From the NCBI GenBank assembly GCA_964578835.1, contig CAZOEL010000039.1:1-61360 (forward strand): a stretch of DNA of 61,360 bases, read 5' to 3'. The stretch comes from CAZOEL01 sp964578835 (GTDB taxonomy: Bacteria > Desulfobacterota > Syntrophobacteria > Syntrophobacterales > Syntrophobacteraceae). This document shows, piece by piece, positions 43,281 to 51,364 of the stretch. The notes beneath the pieces were generated by a model, which was given only the letters and a program-made list of their open reading frames with translations, searched no databases and was not told the origin of the DNA. The position numbers and the translations under genes were made by a program. Numbering within the stretch: the stretch's first letter is position 1; each line of letters begins with the position of its first letter.

Positions 43281-44667
43281 GACAACTTCCTGTGCTCGTT
43301 AAAGGATCGTTCGTTTCAACCGTCTGAACCGCACACTCCAAAGATCCCTCTGAAAGCCTTATCCGCACGCCCTGACCGGGTTCGACATCGGACGCTTTCC
43401 GGATCACCCGGCCGTCCCGAAGGCGATAAGTAATGGAGTAGCCACGGCACAAAACTGCAAGAGGACTCAGGGCCTCCAGGCGGGTCGCGCATGTCTGCAG
43501 CTGAAGCCTATGCCCGTCCAGGACTTTTTTATAATGCAGCTCCAGTTGTTTGCTCTGCTGCTCCAAAAGAACCCTGTGCTGTAGAATCTTCTTCTCGGGA
43601 TGAACAGTATGGAGCTTTTCCGCAAGATGCCCGTGCTGTATGCGCAGCCTTTCGATATATCGGTTCAGAGCAAGCTGGAGACGCTCCATTCGGTCATCGA
43701 TGGTCAAGCGCAAATCAGCAAGGCGCTTTTTGGGATCCACCAGACATTTTTCCATATAGCGGATCTGCTGCCTGGCTTTGTCGATTCTTTGCGTCAAGCC
43801 GTTGAGCATGGCGTCTCTGTATTGCCAAAGCTCCCGCTCGAAGCCCTCCATGCGCCCCACCACCCATTCGGCGGCGGCCGTCGGGGTCGCAGCCCTGTAA
43901 TCCGCGGTGAGATCGGAAATCGTATAATCGATTTCATGACCTACGGCGGATATTACCGGAATGCGGCAGGAGGAAACAGCCCTGGCGACAACTTCCTCGT
44001 TAAAAGGCCATAAATCTTCAACACTGCCCCCACCGCGCCCCACGATGACGACATCCCATTCAAAGCGCCCGGCAAGACTGTTTATGTTGCGCAAGGCCTG
44101 CGCTATCTCGCCGGCGGCCTCCGCCCCCTGCACCCGAGCGGGGAGGAGCGTGATGGAAACGGGATACAGGCTGCGCTTGAAGACTTTCAACATATCCTGA
44201 AGGGCGGCGCCCGTCGCCGACGTCACGATGGCTATCTTGCGCGGACAAAGCGGCAGAGGTCTTTTGCGGGAAGCCTCGAAGAGGCCCTCGGCCTGAAGCT
44301 TTCGCTTCAGCTGATCGAAAGCGAGCTGCAGGGCGCCGAGCCCCTGAGGCTCCATCGTTTCAACGATGAGCTGGTATTCCCCACGGGGCTCATACACGCT
44401 CAGGCGGCATTGGCAAAGGACCTGGATGCCCGATTCGGGAGCGAAGCGAAGCTGTCTGTGCTGCATGCGGAAAAGGACGGCGCGAATCTGGCTCTGTTCG
44501 TCTTTTAGCGTGAAATAGCAGTGGCCTGAAGCAGGAATGCGAAAGTTGGATATCTCGCCCTTCACCCATACATACGGATAGGTCCCTTCGAGCAGAGATC
44601 TTATCCTTGCGTTCAACTCGCTGACGGTAAGGACGCCGGTTTGTTCTTCCAATACGGGCAAAAGCAT
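43261..44667 (-). CDS. xseA: Exodeoxyribonuclease VII large subunit
   Basis: The 468-residue catalytic subunit degrades single-stranded DNA from both ends. An N-terminal OB-fold (VLTVSELNARIRSLLEG, VWVKGEISNFRIPASGHCYFTLKDE) is followed by the nuclease domain (KIAIVTSATGAALQDMLKV, VVIVGRGGGSVEDLWPFNEEVVARAV, ISAVGHEIDYTISDLTADYRAATPTAAAE) and a long coiled coil (about 290-400). Motifs and length are standard. The gene heads the operon with xseB, ispA, dxs, tlyA and rlmH; a hairpin about 73 bases upstream of its start belongs to the neighbouring permease genes. Confidence 0.95.
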   Translation of the reverse strand: MLLPVLEEQTGVLTVSELNARIRSLLEGTYPYVWVKGEISNFRIPASGHCYFTLKDEQSQIRAVLFRMQHRQLRFAPESGIQVLCQCRLSVYEPRGEYQLIVETMEPQGLGALQLAFDQLKRKLQAEGLFEASRKRPLPLCPRKIAIVTSATGAALQDMLKVFKRSLYPVSITLLPARVQGAEAAGEIAQALRNINSLAGRFEWDVVIVGRGGGSVEDLWPFNEEVVARAVSSCRIPVISAVGHEIDYTISDLTADYRAATPTAAAEWVVGRMEGFERELWQYRDAMLNGLTQRIDKARQQIRYMEKCLVDPKKRLADLRLTIDDRMERLQLALNRYIERLRIQHGHLAEKLHTVHPEKKILQHRVLLEQQSKQLELHYKKVLDGHRLQLQTCATRLEALSPLAVLCRGYSITYRLRDGRVIRKASDVEPGQGVRIRLSEGSLECAVQTVETNDPLTSTGSCHGQEEK

Positions 44668-44740
44668 ATAAAGTTGCGCAGTACCTGTTATCTTTCTACT
44701 GGAGTGAGATTCAGCCCGGCTTTCAGCTCACTCCACCAAG

Positions 44741-44776
44741 AAAAAAGCTCGGGGAAGCTTGGCCCCCCGCTTTTCG
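44741..44776 (-). terminator. Rho-independent terminator after the permease pair
   Basis: On the minus strand, AAAGCGGGGGGCC (from 44776) pairs with GGGGAAGC and CTCGGGG across 44751-44760, followed by AGCTTTTTTC (a run of six U at 44746-44741). It lies three bases past the OppC-type stop and so ends that transcript. Confidence 0.7.
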
Positions 44777-44778
44777 GA

Positions 44779-45819
44779 TCAACGAAACAGCTTGGGGTCC
44801 ATGGCGTCCCGCAAGCCTTCTCCTATCAGATTATACGCCGTAATGCTAAGAAAAATTGCAAAGCCCGGGAAAACCGTAAGCCACCAGGCGAATTCAATGT
44901 AATCGCGACTCTGCGAGAGAATATCCCCCCAGCTCGGAGTCGGCGGCGGAACTCCAAACCCGAGAAAGCTCAAGGCGGACTCCGTAAGAATGGCCCCTGC
45001 GATTCCGAAAGCGGCCGAAACCAGCACCGGCGCCATGGCGTTGGGGAGCATGTGAAAGAATATGATGCGCATGTCCGACGCGCCCAGGGCTCTCGACGCC
45101 TTGATGAAGTCAAGCTGCTTCAGCTTGAGGAATTCCGCCCGCACCAGACGGGCGACTCCCGTCCATCCCGTGACTCCTATGACCACCATGATGTTATAGA
45201 TGCTGGGCGGCAGAAAGGCAATGATGGCGATGATCAGGAAAAACGTAGGAATCGTGAGCAAGATTTCTATAATCCTGCTTATAAGATGGTCGGCCCAGCC
45301 GCCGAAATATCCGGCCAGAGCGCCGAGGAGCACCCCGATCGAGAGAGCGATCCCGACCGCCACAAAGCCGACGGAAAGCGAGATTCGAGCGCCGTGAATC
45401 ATGCGGCTCAGCACATCCCGGCCGCTGTCGTCCGTGCCGAGCCAATGCTCGGGGCCCGGCGCGGCGAGGCTTTCCAGCAGATCATATTCCGTAGGGGAAT
45501 ACGGCGCGAGAGGCCATATAGCGAAGAAAGACAATTTTGCATCGTATTGAAAAATGATCGGCCGCTCCTTTTTCATATCTTTCCAGGTGAGAGATCCAAG
45601 ATTGTCAATCCCGGCAAAGACCGGCCAAAGCCATTCGCCTCGGTAACGCACCAGCAACGGCCGGTCATTCGCCAAAAGAGGAGCAAAAATGGCCACGGCA
45701 AAGAGAAAAAGAGTGACCACAAGGCCCGCCATGGCGAGGCGATTTCTGCTGAAGCGCCGCCAGACCATCGTGCGATAGGATCTCGGGGCTTCGCTATTTG
45801 CTGTTTCCCTGGCTTCCAT
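44779..45819 (-). CDS. ABC transporter permease, OppC/DppC/YejE-like
   Basis: The 346-residue membrane protein has an N-terminal helix (MAGLVVTLFLFAVAIFAPLLA), a long periplasmic stretch (about 50-135), and five further helices. The EAA loop that meets the ATPase is EFLKLKQLDFIKASRALGASDMRIIFFHMLPN. The C-terminal GLRDAMDPKLFR is the typical end of DppC/OppC. It forms the second half of a dipeptide/oligopeptide importer with the gene at 45897. The large loop is characteristic of the OppC-like transporters for peptides, nickel or microcin C-type molecules. No ATPase or binding protein gene is next to the pair, so those must be elsewhere. Confidence 0.88.
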   Translation of the reverse strand: MEARETANSEAPRSYRTMVWRRFSRNRLAMAGLVVTLFLFAVAIFAPLLANDRPLLVRYRGEWLWPVFAGIDNLGSLTWKDMKKERPIIFQYDAKLSFFAIWPLAPYSPTEYDLLESLAAPGPEHWLGTDDSGRDVLSRMIHGARISLSVGFVAVGIALSIGVLLGALAGYFGGWADHLISRIIEILLTIPTFFLIIAIIAFLPPSIYNIMVVIGVTGWTGVARLVRAEFLKLKQLDFIKASRALGASDMRIIFFHMLPNAMAPVLVSAAFGIAGAILTESALSFLGFGVPPPTPSWGDILSQSRDYIEFAWWLTVFPGFAIFLSITAYNLIGEGLRDAMDPKLFR

Positions 45820-45896
45820 AATATTCTTTCTTAATTCTTCATGATTACCGCGGCTTCAAAAAATCGAAAATAAGTCGGGACGAAAGCATCGCCCCG

Positions 45897-46895
45897 CTAC
45901 TCGAGCTTGATGCGCGGATCGAAGACGGCATAAAGAAAATCTCCGATAAGCAATCCGATGAGCGTCAAGAAGGCTGAAATGGTTGTAATGGCCATAATCA
46001 CCGGATAGTCGCGGCTCAGGACGGCTTCGAACCCAAGCTGCCCCATCCCCGGAATGGAGAAGATGCTCTCGATAATTACGCTGCCGCCAAACATGGCGGG
46101 AAGCAGGAAAGCGAGCAACGTTATGATCGGCAGAAGGGCATTCCGAAAAGCATGCTTGAAGATGACCACGCGCTCGCTAAGCCCTTTGGCTCGGGCGGTC
46201 CTGACGTAATCTTCCCGTATGACTTCGAGCATCCCGGCCCTGGTTAGCCGCGATAGGTAAGCAAGCCCGCCATAAGAAAGGCATGCTACAGGAAGAAAAA
46301 GGTGCCACAGACGATCGGCAAGCCACGGGAAAAAAGACCACTCTTCGGCGCCTATGGACGAAATGCCGTAGACGGGGAAGAGGTCCCAGAAGTCGCCGCC
46401 CCCGAAAAGCATTATGAGAAGCACCGCCACCCAGAAGCTCGGAAGCGAATAGAGAAAAAAGAAAAAGAGCGTGAGCGCTCTATCCGCGGCGCTCCCAGGC
46501 TTGGTGGCGGAATAGATCCCGCAAGGAATGGCGATGAGATACACCAGTAAAATGGAGATAATATTGAGCTGGATAGTCACGGGAAGGCGCTCCGCGATCT
46601 TGTCCAGAACCTTGCGATGATCTTTGAAAGAATTGCCGAAATCAAAAGTGAAGACCCGTTTGACCCACAAGAGATACTGAACGGCAAGAGGCTTGTCCAA
46701 ACCGTAGAGTTTTTTCGTCTGCTCGATGATCTGCTGCGATATCGCCGTATCGGCAATCTGCCCCTGTCCCGCCATCTTGAGCTTCATCAAGGCGGGATTT
46801 CCGGGCGCCAGCTGAATGATGAGAAAAGTAATGAATGTGATCCCCAAAAGAGTCGGAATCATCTGGAACAGCCTTTTTATCAGGTAGGCTTTCAT
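45897..46895 (-). CDS. ABC transporter permease, OppB/DppB/YejB-like
   Basis: The 332-residue protein has the DppB-type N-terminus MKAYLIKRLFQMIPTLLGITFITFLIIQLAPGNP, six membrane helices, the conserved EAA loop VRTARAKGLSERVVIFKHAFRNALLPIITLL, and FDPRIKLE at the end. It is 77 bases upstream of the OppC-like gene in the same operon. On its upstream side is only a short gap and a MITE (47073), with no substrate-binding protein or ATPase gene, so the pair is an orphan permease set. The substrate class is oligopeptide-like by family only. Confidence 0.88.
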   Translation of the reverse strand: MKAYLIKRLFQMIPTLLGITFITFLIIQLAPGNPALMKLKMAGQGQIADTAISQQIIEQTKKLYGLDKPLAVQYLLWVKRVFTFDFGNSFKDHRKVLDKIAERLPVTIQLNIISILLVYLIAIPCGIYSATKPGSAADRALTLFFFFLYSLPSFWVAVLLIMLFGGGDFWDLFPVYGISSIGAEEWSFFPWLADRLWHLFLPVACLSYGGLAYLSRLTRAGMLEVIREDYVRTARAKGLSERVVIFKHAFRNALLPIITLLAFLLPAMFGGSVIIESIFSIPGMGQLGFEAVLSRDYPVIMAITTISAFLTLIGLLIGDFLYAVFDPRIKLE

Positions 46896-47072
46896 TCTCG
46901 CGGAAGTCCTTTTTCAAGTTAACGCCCACATTATATCTCCCAGCTCTGCATGTATACTTACGACACCGGGTAAGGCTATTCAAGATGCGGAACATTAAAA
47001 ATGCCTGGCGGCCGAAGCCGTTCATTGTCTCGAGCCGGTTCGACAGCGGCTGTGGGAAATTACAGAAGCGTT

Positions 47073-47144
47073 TATACTCGATGTTCAAGTTTTCCCTTCG
47101 GGGTAGAAAAACCTCAAACCAAAAAACTTGAACACCGAGTTATA
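47073..47144. mobile_element. MITE-like element F, short relative of E
   Basis: 72 bp with TATACTCGATGTTCAAGTTT (47073-47092) mirrored by AAAACTTGAACACCGAGTTATA-type sequence ending 47144. The internal CCCTTCGGGGTAGAAAAAC matches the right part of element E (22721-22741), so F looks like an E-type element that lost the left interior. It sits 177 bases upstream of the OppB-like gene start. Confidence 0.68.
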
Positions 47145-47210
47145 GGAGAGCATTCAAAGAAGATCCGCCTCAAATGGAGCCCACGGCGCAATTGACCGAA
47201 AGGGGCGGGC

Positions 47211-47270
47211 TCCGGCAGAGGATTGCGGAGGCGCCGGGCATTGCCGTCTTGGGTTGATCCTCTGCCGGGA
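47211..47270. repeat. Inverted repeat downstream of the DJ-1 gene
   Basis: CCGGCAGAGGAT (47212-47223) is mirrored by ATCCTCTGCCGG (47257-47268), 12 bp perfect, separated by 33 bases that themselves contain GGCGCC. It lies downstream of the minus-strand DJ-1 gene. There is no following T run on the minus strand, so a terminator is not supported. Confidence 0.5.
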
Positions 47271-47298
47271 TCGGGCTTATTTCTTAACGATTGTTCTT

Positions 47299-47832
47299 TC
47301 AAGCGGCCTTGGACCACTTTAGCCTTTTGAGGCATGCCGCTATGAATGCCGGTATGTCTCCCGGATTGCGACTGGAGACGAGATTTCCGTCTTCGACCAC
47401 TTCACGGTCGATGAATTCCGCCCCGGCGTTCTTGATATCTTCGATGATGGATTTGTAGCCCGTGATTTTCCTGCCCGCGAGCACCCGAGCCGTTATGAGA
47501 AGCTGAGGCGCGTGGCAGATGGCGAAAACCGGCTTGCCGCTCTCAACGAATTCTCTGGTGAATCGAACAACGTCATCATCCACCCTCAGCTGATCGGGCG
47601 AATAGCCGCCCGGAATCAAGAGCGCATCGAAGTCGTCCACAGCAACCTCTCCGGCAGCTTTGTCGATTCCAACCGGAGTCTGCTCCTTTTTGCCCTTCAC
47701 GGTTTCACCTGCCTTGATTCCCACGTGAATGACGTCATAGCCTTCCGCTTTGAAAGCTTCTACGGGCTTTGTATATTCCGAGTCCTCAAAGAGATTCCAA
47801 ATGAGGACGCCAATCTTCATATCGGTTGCCAT
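47299..47832 (-). CDS. DJ-1/PfpI family protein (class I glutamine amidotransferase-like)
   Basis: The 177-residue protein has the PfpI elbow nucleophile AICHAPQLLI (Cys and the following His), LLIPGGYSPDQL with the acidic partner region, and SSRNPGDIPAFI at the end. The family includes intracellular proteases (PfpI), glyoxalase-type deglycases and stress proteins; this copy has the standard about 170-residue length and a Glu near the N-terminal EDSEYTKPVEAF. The ribosome binding site is GGGAG about nine bases upstream. It is alone on the minus strand and the exact activity is open. Confidence 0.87.
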   Translation of the reverse strand: MATDMKIGVLIWNLFEDSEYTKPVEAFKAEGYDVIHVGIKAGETVKGKKEQTPVGIDKAAGEVAVDDFDALLIPGGYSPDQLRVDDDVVRFTREFVESGKPVFAICHAPQLLITARVLAGRKITGYKSIIEDIKNAGAEFIDREVVEDGNLVSSRNPGDIPAFIAACLKRLKWSKAA

Positions 47833-47992
47833 TTTCTTGCACTCCCTGTCTGTGTTATTAGAGTCTTTGACGATAATGAAAGATGATCCATGAAAAACCG
47901 TATCGTTTACCTGCTAATGATCTAAAATAATAACTGTATCCGATAAGTTCCAGTTCGTTGGCGTTTGTGCGGCAATTCTAAAGGTGGTCATG

Positions 47993-48206
47993 CTAGTGCT
48001 ACTGTGTCACAAAAGCGGCGCGACTCGTCATTCCGGCATGACGCCTCTTCGTCATTCCGGCAGGTTTTAAGCCGGAATCCAGCCACATGGGAGAGCGCCG
48101 GGCTGGATTCCGGCTCAAAAGATTGCCGGAATGACGAGATGAGCTGTGCTCTCAATAGAATCGCATTCCAACAGCATCATGCTGATTTGTGACACAGTAG
48201 CACTAG
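47993..48206. mobile_element. MITE-like element D, perfect TIRs (ACTGTGTCACAA ends)
   Basis: Terminal inverted repeats CTAGTGCTACTGTGTCACAA (47993-48012, plus one more base) and the exact mirror to 48206 are 21 bp perfect. CTAG at the outer ends (47993-47996 and 48203-48206) could be a 4-bp target duplication. The interior contains repeated GTCATTCCGGC and GCCGGAATGACGAG. Same family as element C at 22861-23076. Confidence 0.82.
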
Positions 48207-48359
48207 TGCTCTGTCCACTTTGTTTCTTCAGGTTGAGCAGGCGCCTCATCCTGCCTGAGGAAAAGCGTCGGGGGGAGAAGCTGGAGCTTCCGCTTTGAGT
48301 GAGGATCAAGGCGAGCGCCATTAGCTGGAAACATCTTTTTGGATGAAGAAAGGAAGATC

Positions 48360-48554
48360 ATGAAAGATGAGAATAAAAACACGGTGTTCTGCAACGGCTG
48401 CGACAGGCCTGTCAGGGACGATAGTGAAGCCATCTGTTCGATGGGTGGCATGGCGTGCTCTGCAGATTGCCGTGAAGAGCATCCCAACTGTGACATGGCC
48501 TATTGCCGCAACTGCATTGCGGCAGACATGAATTACCTGAGTACGCTGAAATGA
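48360..48554 (+). CDS. Tiny Cys-rich zinc-finger-like protein
   Basis: The 64-residue protein MKDENKNTVFCNGCDRPVRDDSEAIC continues with further Cys at CSADC, HPNCDMAYCRNC. The pairs C-x2-C (11, 14), an internal Cys at 26, Cys at 33 and 37, and C-x6-C-x2-C near 44-53 suggest two zinc sites. I do not recognise a family. ATG 48360 is preceded by AAAGGAAGAT; an earlier TTG reads in the same frame but has no convincing site. It could be a small regulator or a fragment. It stands between MITE D and palindromic repeats. Confidence 0.5.
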   Translation: MKDENKNTVFCNGCDRPVRDDSEAICSMGGMACSADCREEHPNCDMAYCRNCIAADMNYLSTLK

Positions 48555-48639
48555 TCATGGTAAATTTGTTCTCATTCAAAAATGACCATGTGTACGGGAA
48601 TCTTTTTCCCTGCACTTCGCTCCCAAATGCTTCCCGTGA

Positions 48640-48835
48640 AAGCCCTGAAAGGGCGAAATACCATAGCCCAGGGCAACGCCCTGGGTCCGGAAGCCGCACA
48701 ACCTCCCCGGAGCCCTGAAAGGGCGAAATATCCAGAAAGTGGTTATCTCGCCCTTACAGGGCTTGGAGAAGAGTATGGCGGGATCTCTACCCGGGGCGAT
48801 GCCCCGGGCTATGGTATTTCGCCCCTTCAGGGCTG
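48640..48835. repeat. Array of palindromic repeats (GCCCTGAAAGGGC type)
   Basis: Three to four units of the family seen at 321-585: GCCCTGAAAGGGCGAAATA (from 48643), then GCCCAGGGCAACGCCCTGGG, GCCCTGAAAGGGCGAAATAT again from about 48712, and inverted units to 48833 (CGCCCCTTCAGGGC). Palindromes point both ways and again make a large hairpin. The 522-base gap between 48555 and 49076 has nothing else that looks coding. Confidence 0.72.
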
Positions 48836-49076
48836 ATTCCAACAGCAGAAGTGACTGGAATAGAGGCTAACCGGGCGTTACGATTGTTCAATCATCACAG
48901 AACAAGATAGCCCTGCTGAAATGATCGCCATCCCTTGCAAATGCAAGGGAATATATTATAATCCGACGCTTGGTAGAGAACAATTAGATATTCATAGCAT
49001 AATCCATTAGCTAAGCAACAAGACTGGGCAACGTTCGGACTGAAGCGCGAATAACTTACCCTGTTGATGTGATGAT

Positions 49077-50420
49077 ATGCCCACTCAATTAGTCTCACCC
49101 GGCGAGATGTTCGTTACAAGCGGCCCCGGCGTAGAGCTCGAAACATACCTTGGCTCGTGCGTCGGCGTTGTGCTCTACGACGCTCAAGCAAAGATTGCGG
49201 GCATGATCCACATTCTTCTCCCATCGGGAAGCGCGGAAAAAGAAATTTCCTCCCCATCGCGCTTCGCGGCGTCAGGCATTCCCCTGCTCCTTTCCGAGAT
49301 GGTAAAGCGAGGAGCAGCCAGGCAACGCATAGTAGCAGTTATTGCGGGCGGCGCCCTCCTCCTGGCCGACAGGCCTCTCAGTATAGAGATGAACATTGGA
49401 CGGAAGAATTCCGAAGCAGTCAGACAACTCCTCAACAATGAGAACATACCAATCGTGCTGGAGGAGACTGGCGGCCATAAGGGCCGTTTCTTTCACTTCT
49501 CTCTCGCCAAGGGATTGCCGATCATCAGGGAGCTGGGAGAAAGGCAAGAGAAGGCATCCACGCACAAAGCCGGGCATAAGCCGACTTTAAGAGAGCTCCA
49601 GGCAAGAGTCGACCGACTCAAGCCTCTCCCGGAAACAGTCCATAACATCCTTTCCAGAAAGGATTACTACGAAGGCGATCCCTCTCTGCTGGAAAAAGAC
49701 ATTCTCAAAGACCAAGCTCTGACTGCAAGTGTTCTGAAGGTTTCCAATTCTGCGTTTTATGGATTCGAGCGTCGCATATCAACGATCAAAAGAGCGATTA
49801 CGGTCATCGGCCTGCAACAACTCAAAGAGCTCATTCTGACCCTCTGTTTTCAAAGTCTTTACAATCATGACTTGCCAGGGTACTTTGAGAGAAAAGGCCA
49901 CATGATGAAGCACTCCATCTGCTGCGCATCTCTTGCAAAAACAATTTCCCGGGAAAAGAAGATGGGAAACGATTACTCTCACGTCGCGTTTACCGCCGGC
50001 CTGCTCCACGATATAGGCAAAGTAATGCTCAGCCAATACGCTTTCGAAAGCTTCAACTTGATCATGGATCGCATTCGGGATGAAAAAACCACATTCATCG
50101 ACGCCGAAAGAGAAATTCTTGGCTTCGATCACGCGCAGGCGGGCGGAATGATTACAAGGGGATGGAACCTGCCCGAAGCCTTGACGGAAGCCATTATGCT
50201 GCACCACCGCCCAGAAGAATCCGAAACGGACCCGGGACTGGCGTCCACGATTCACCTCTCGGATTACATATGCTCGATGTTCGGAGAAGGATGCGCAGTA
50301 GACGAGCCCTCAAGCCGCATCCATCAGTTTGCAATCTCGACGTTGGCTCTACAGAGGTCCGATGTGGAGCGCATCGTTGAAAGTTTGCCCGACGTTGCAG
50401 GAAAGTCGCTGGTCAATTGA
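49077..50420 (+). CDS. CheD-HDOD fusion protein
   Basis: The 447-residue protein joins two signalling domains. Residues about 1-155 are CheD, a receptor glutamine deamidase: catalytic Cys28 in YLGSCVGVVLYD, His45 in GMIHILLP, and IVLEETGGHKGRFFHFSLAKG at the end. Residues about 180-390 are an HDOD domain (LRELQARVDRLKPLPETVHNILS; LHDIGKVMLSQY; FDHAQAGGMITRGWNLP), which binds partners and is normally not catalytic. The gene overlaps cheR at TGATG, so CheD-HDOD and CheR are coupled. The start ATG has no strong Shine-Dalgarno. No chemoreceptor or CheA gene is in the window. The HDOD part may localise the deamidase to a complex. Confidence 0.85.
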   Translation: MPTQLVSPGEMFVTSGPGVELETYLGSCVGVVLYDAQAKIAGMIHILLPSGSAEKEISSPSRFAASGIPLLLSEMVKRGAARQRIVAVIAGGALLLADRPLSIEMNIGRKNSEAVRQLLNNENIPIVLEETGGHKGRFFHFSLAKGLPIIRELGERQEKASTHKAGHKPTLRELQARVDRLKPLPETVHNILSRKDYYEGDPSLLEKDILKDQALTASVLKVSNSAFYGFERRISTIKRAITVIGLQQLKELILTLCFQSLYNHDLPGYFERKGHMMKHSICCASLAKTISREKKMGNDYSHVAFTAGLLHDIGKVMLSQYAFESFNLIMDRIRDEKTTFIDAEREILGFDHAQAGGMITRGWNLPEALTEAIMLHHRPEESETDPGLASTIHLSDYICSMFGEGCAVDEPSSRIHQFAISTLALQRSDVERIVESLPDVAGKSLVN

Positions 50421-51349
50421 TGAAGCATGACGCAATACATGGTGAAGACGCCAGTCTCGATTCCATCCTCAAAGAGATGTGCGACAGGCATGGAATCGAC
50501 TTTTCTTTGTACAGAAGAAACACCATAGAGAGACGCATCGCGAAGAGAATGGCCTCCCTCGGCGCGAGCGGCTACCGCGACTATCTGCCTTTTCTTCTTG
50601 ACAACCCCGCGGAATGCGATCTCCTTTTGCGAGATCTCACCTTGAAGGTCAGCCGTTTTTTCAGAAACCGTCCCCTGTTCGATTTGCTCGCCAGCCATAT
50701 TTTTCCCAGCCTCCTGAAGGAAAAGGAAATCCTGAAGGAACGAACATTGCGCATATGGTGCGCGGGCTGCGCATGCGGCGAGGAAGCCTATTCCGTCGCC
50801 ATATCTCTCATGGAATGTCTGCAGAAAAGAGCAGCCACTGGCCGGAATCCGCACGTATCCATCTTTGGAACGGACGTGGATGAAGACGCGCTGAGAAAGG
50901 CCTCGGAAGCCGCATACCGGATTGAAGCGCTTAGAGAAATTCCACAGGAAATGCTCAAGAGTTACTTCATCCCTTTAGAGTCGAATAGCGACAGGCCGGA
51001 TAATTCAAAACGCAGGGCCAAGCAGCAATTCCGCCTCGTGGATTCGATCAGGGAGCTAGTCCACTTCTCGAGGCACGACATAGCGTCCGACACCAAGAAA
51101 TCCCCTCCTGCAGGCGTCGTCGCCAATTATGATGTGATACTTTGCAGGAACCTTCTGATATACTTTTCGAGGCCCTTACAGGAAAAGGCGCTCCTGAATC
51201 TATATAACTCTCTAAATTTAGGTGGTTATCTAATACTCGGCAAATCGGAATCGATCCCCGAAAGCCATCAGGGATTGCTCGTTCCCGTGAACGCGTCGAT
51301 GAAGGTGTACAGGAGGGCGCTTCCGACTACCCGAGAACGGTTTCCCTGA
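50420..51349 (+). CDS. cheR: CheR-type protein-glutamate O-methyltransferase
   Basis: The 309-residue enzyme transfers methyl groups from SAM to Glu side chains of receptors. The N-terminal helical domain (RRNTIERRIAKRMASLGASGYRDYLPFL) is followed by the SAM domain with IWCAGCACGEEAYSVAISLMEC (motif I), FGTDVDEDALRKASEAAYR and YDVILCRNLLIYFS, all typical of CheR. The final MKVYRRAL is normal. It starts within the previous stop codon (TGATG) and is followed after 15 bases by the large hybrid kinase gene; no MCP is in reach, so its target could be the kinase linker or receptors elsewhere. Confidence 0.93.
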   Translation: MKHDAIHGEDASLDSILKEMCDRHGIDFSLYRRNTIERRIAKRMASLGASGYRDYLPFLLDNPAECDLLLRDLTLKVSRFFRNRPLFDLLASHIFPSLLKEKEILKERTLRIWCAGCACGEEAYSVAISLMECLQKRAATGRNPHVSIFGTDVDEDALRKASEAAYRIEALREIPQEMLKSYFIPLESNSDRPDNSKRRAKQQFRLVDSIRELVHFSRHDIASDTKKSPPAGVVANYDVILCRNLLIYFSRPLQEKALLNLYNSLNLGGYLILGKSESIPESHQGLLVPVNASMKVYRRALPTTRERFP

Positions 51350-51364
51350 AAAATGGAGAACTGA

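Noticed and set aside
48207..48219. Shared TGCTCTGTCCACT-like bases at 48207 and near 27197
   Set aside because: Only about 11 bases match and there is no wider similarity or flanking structure.
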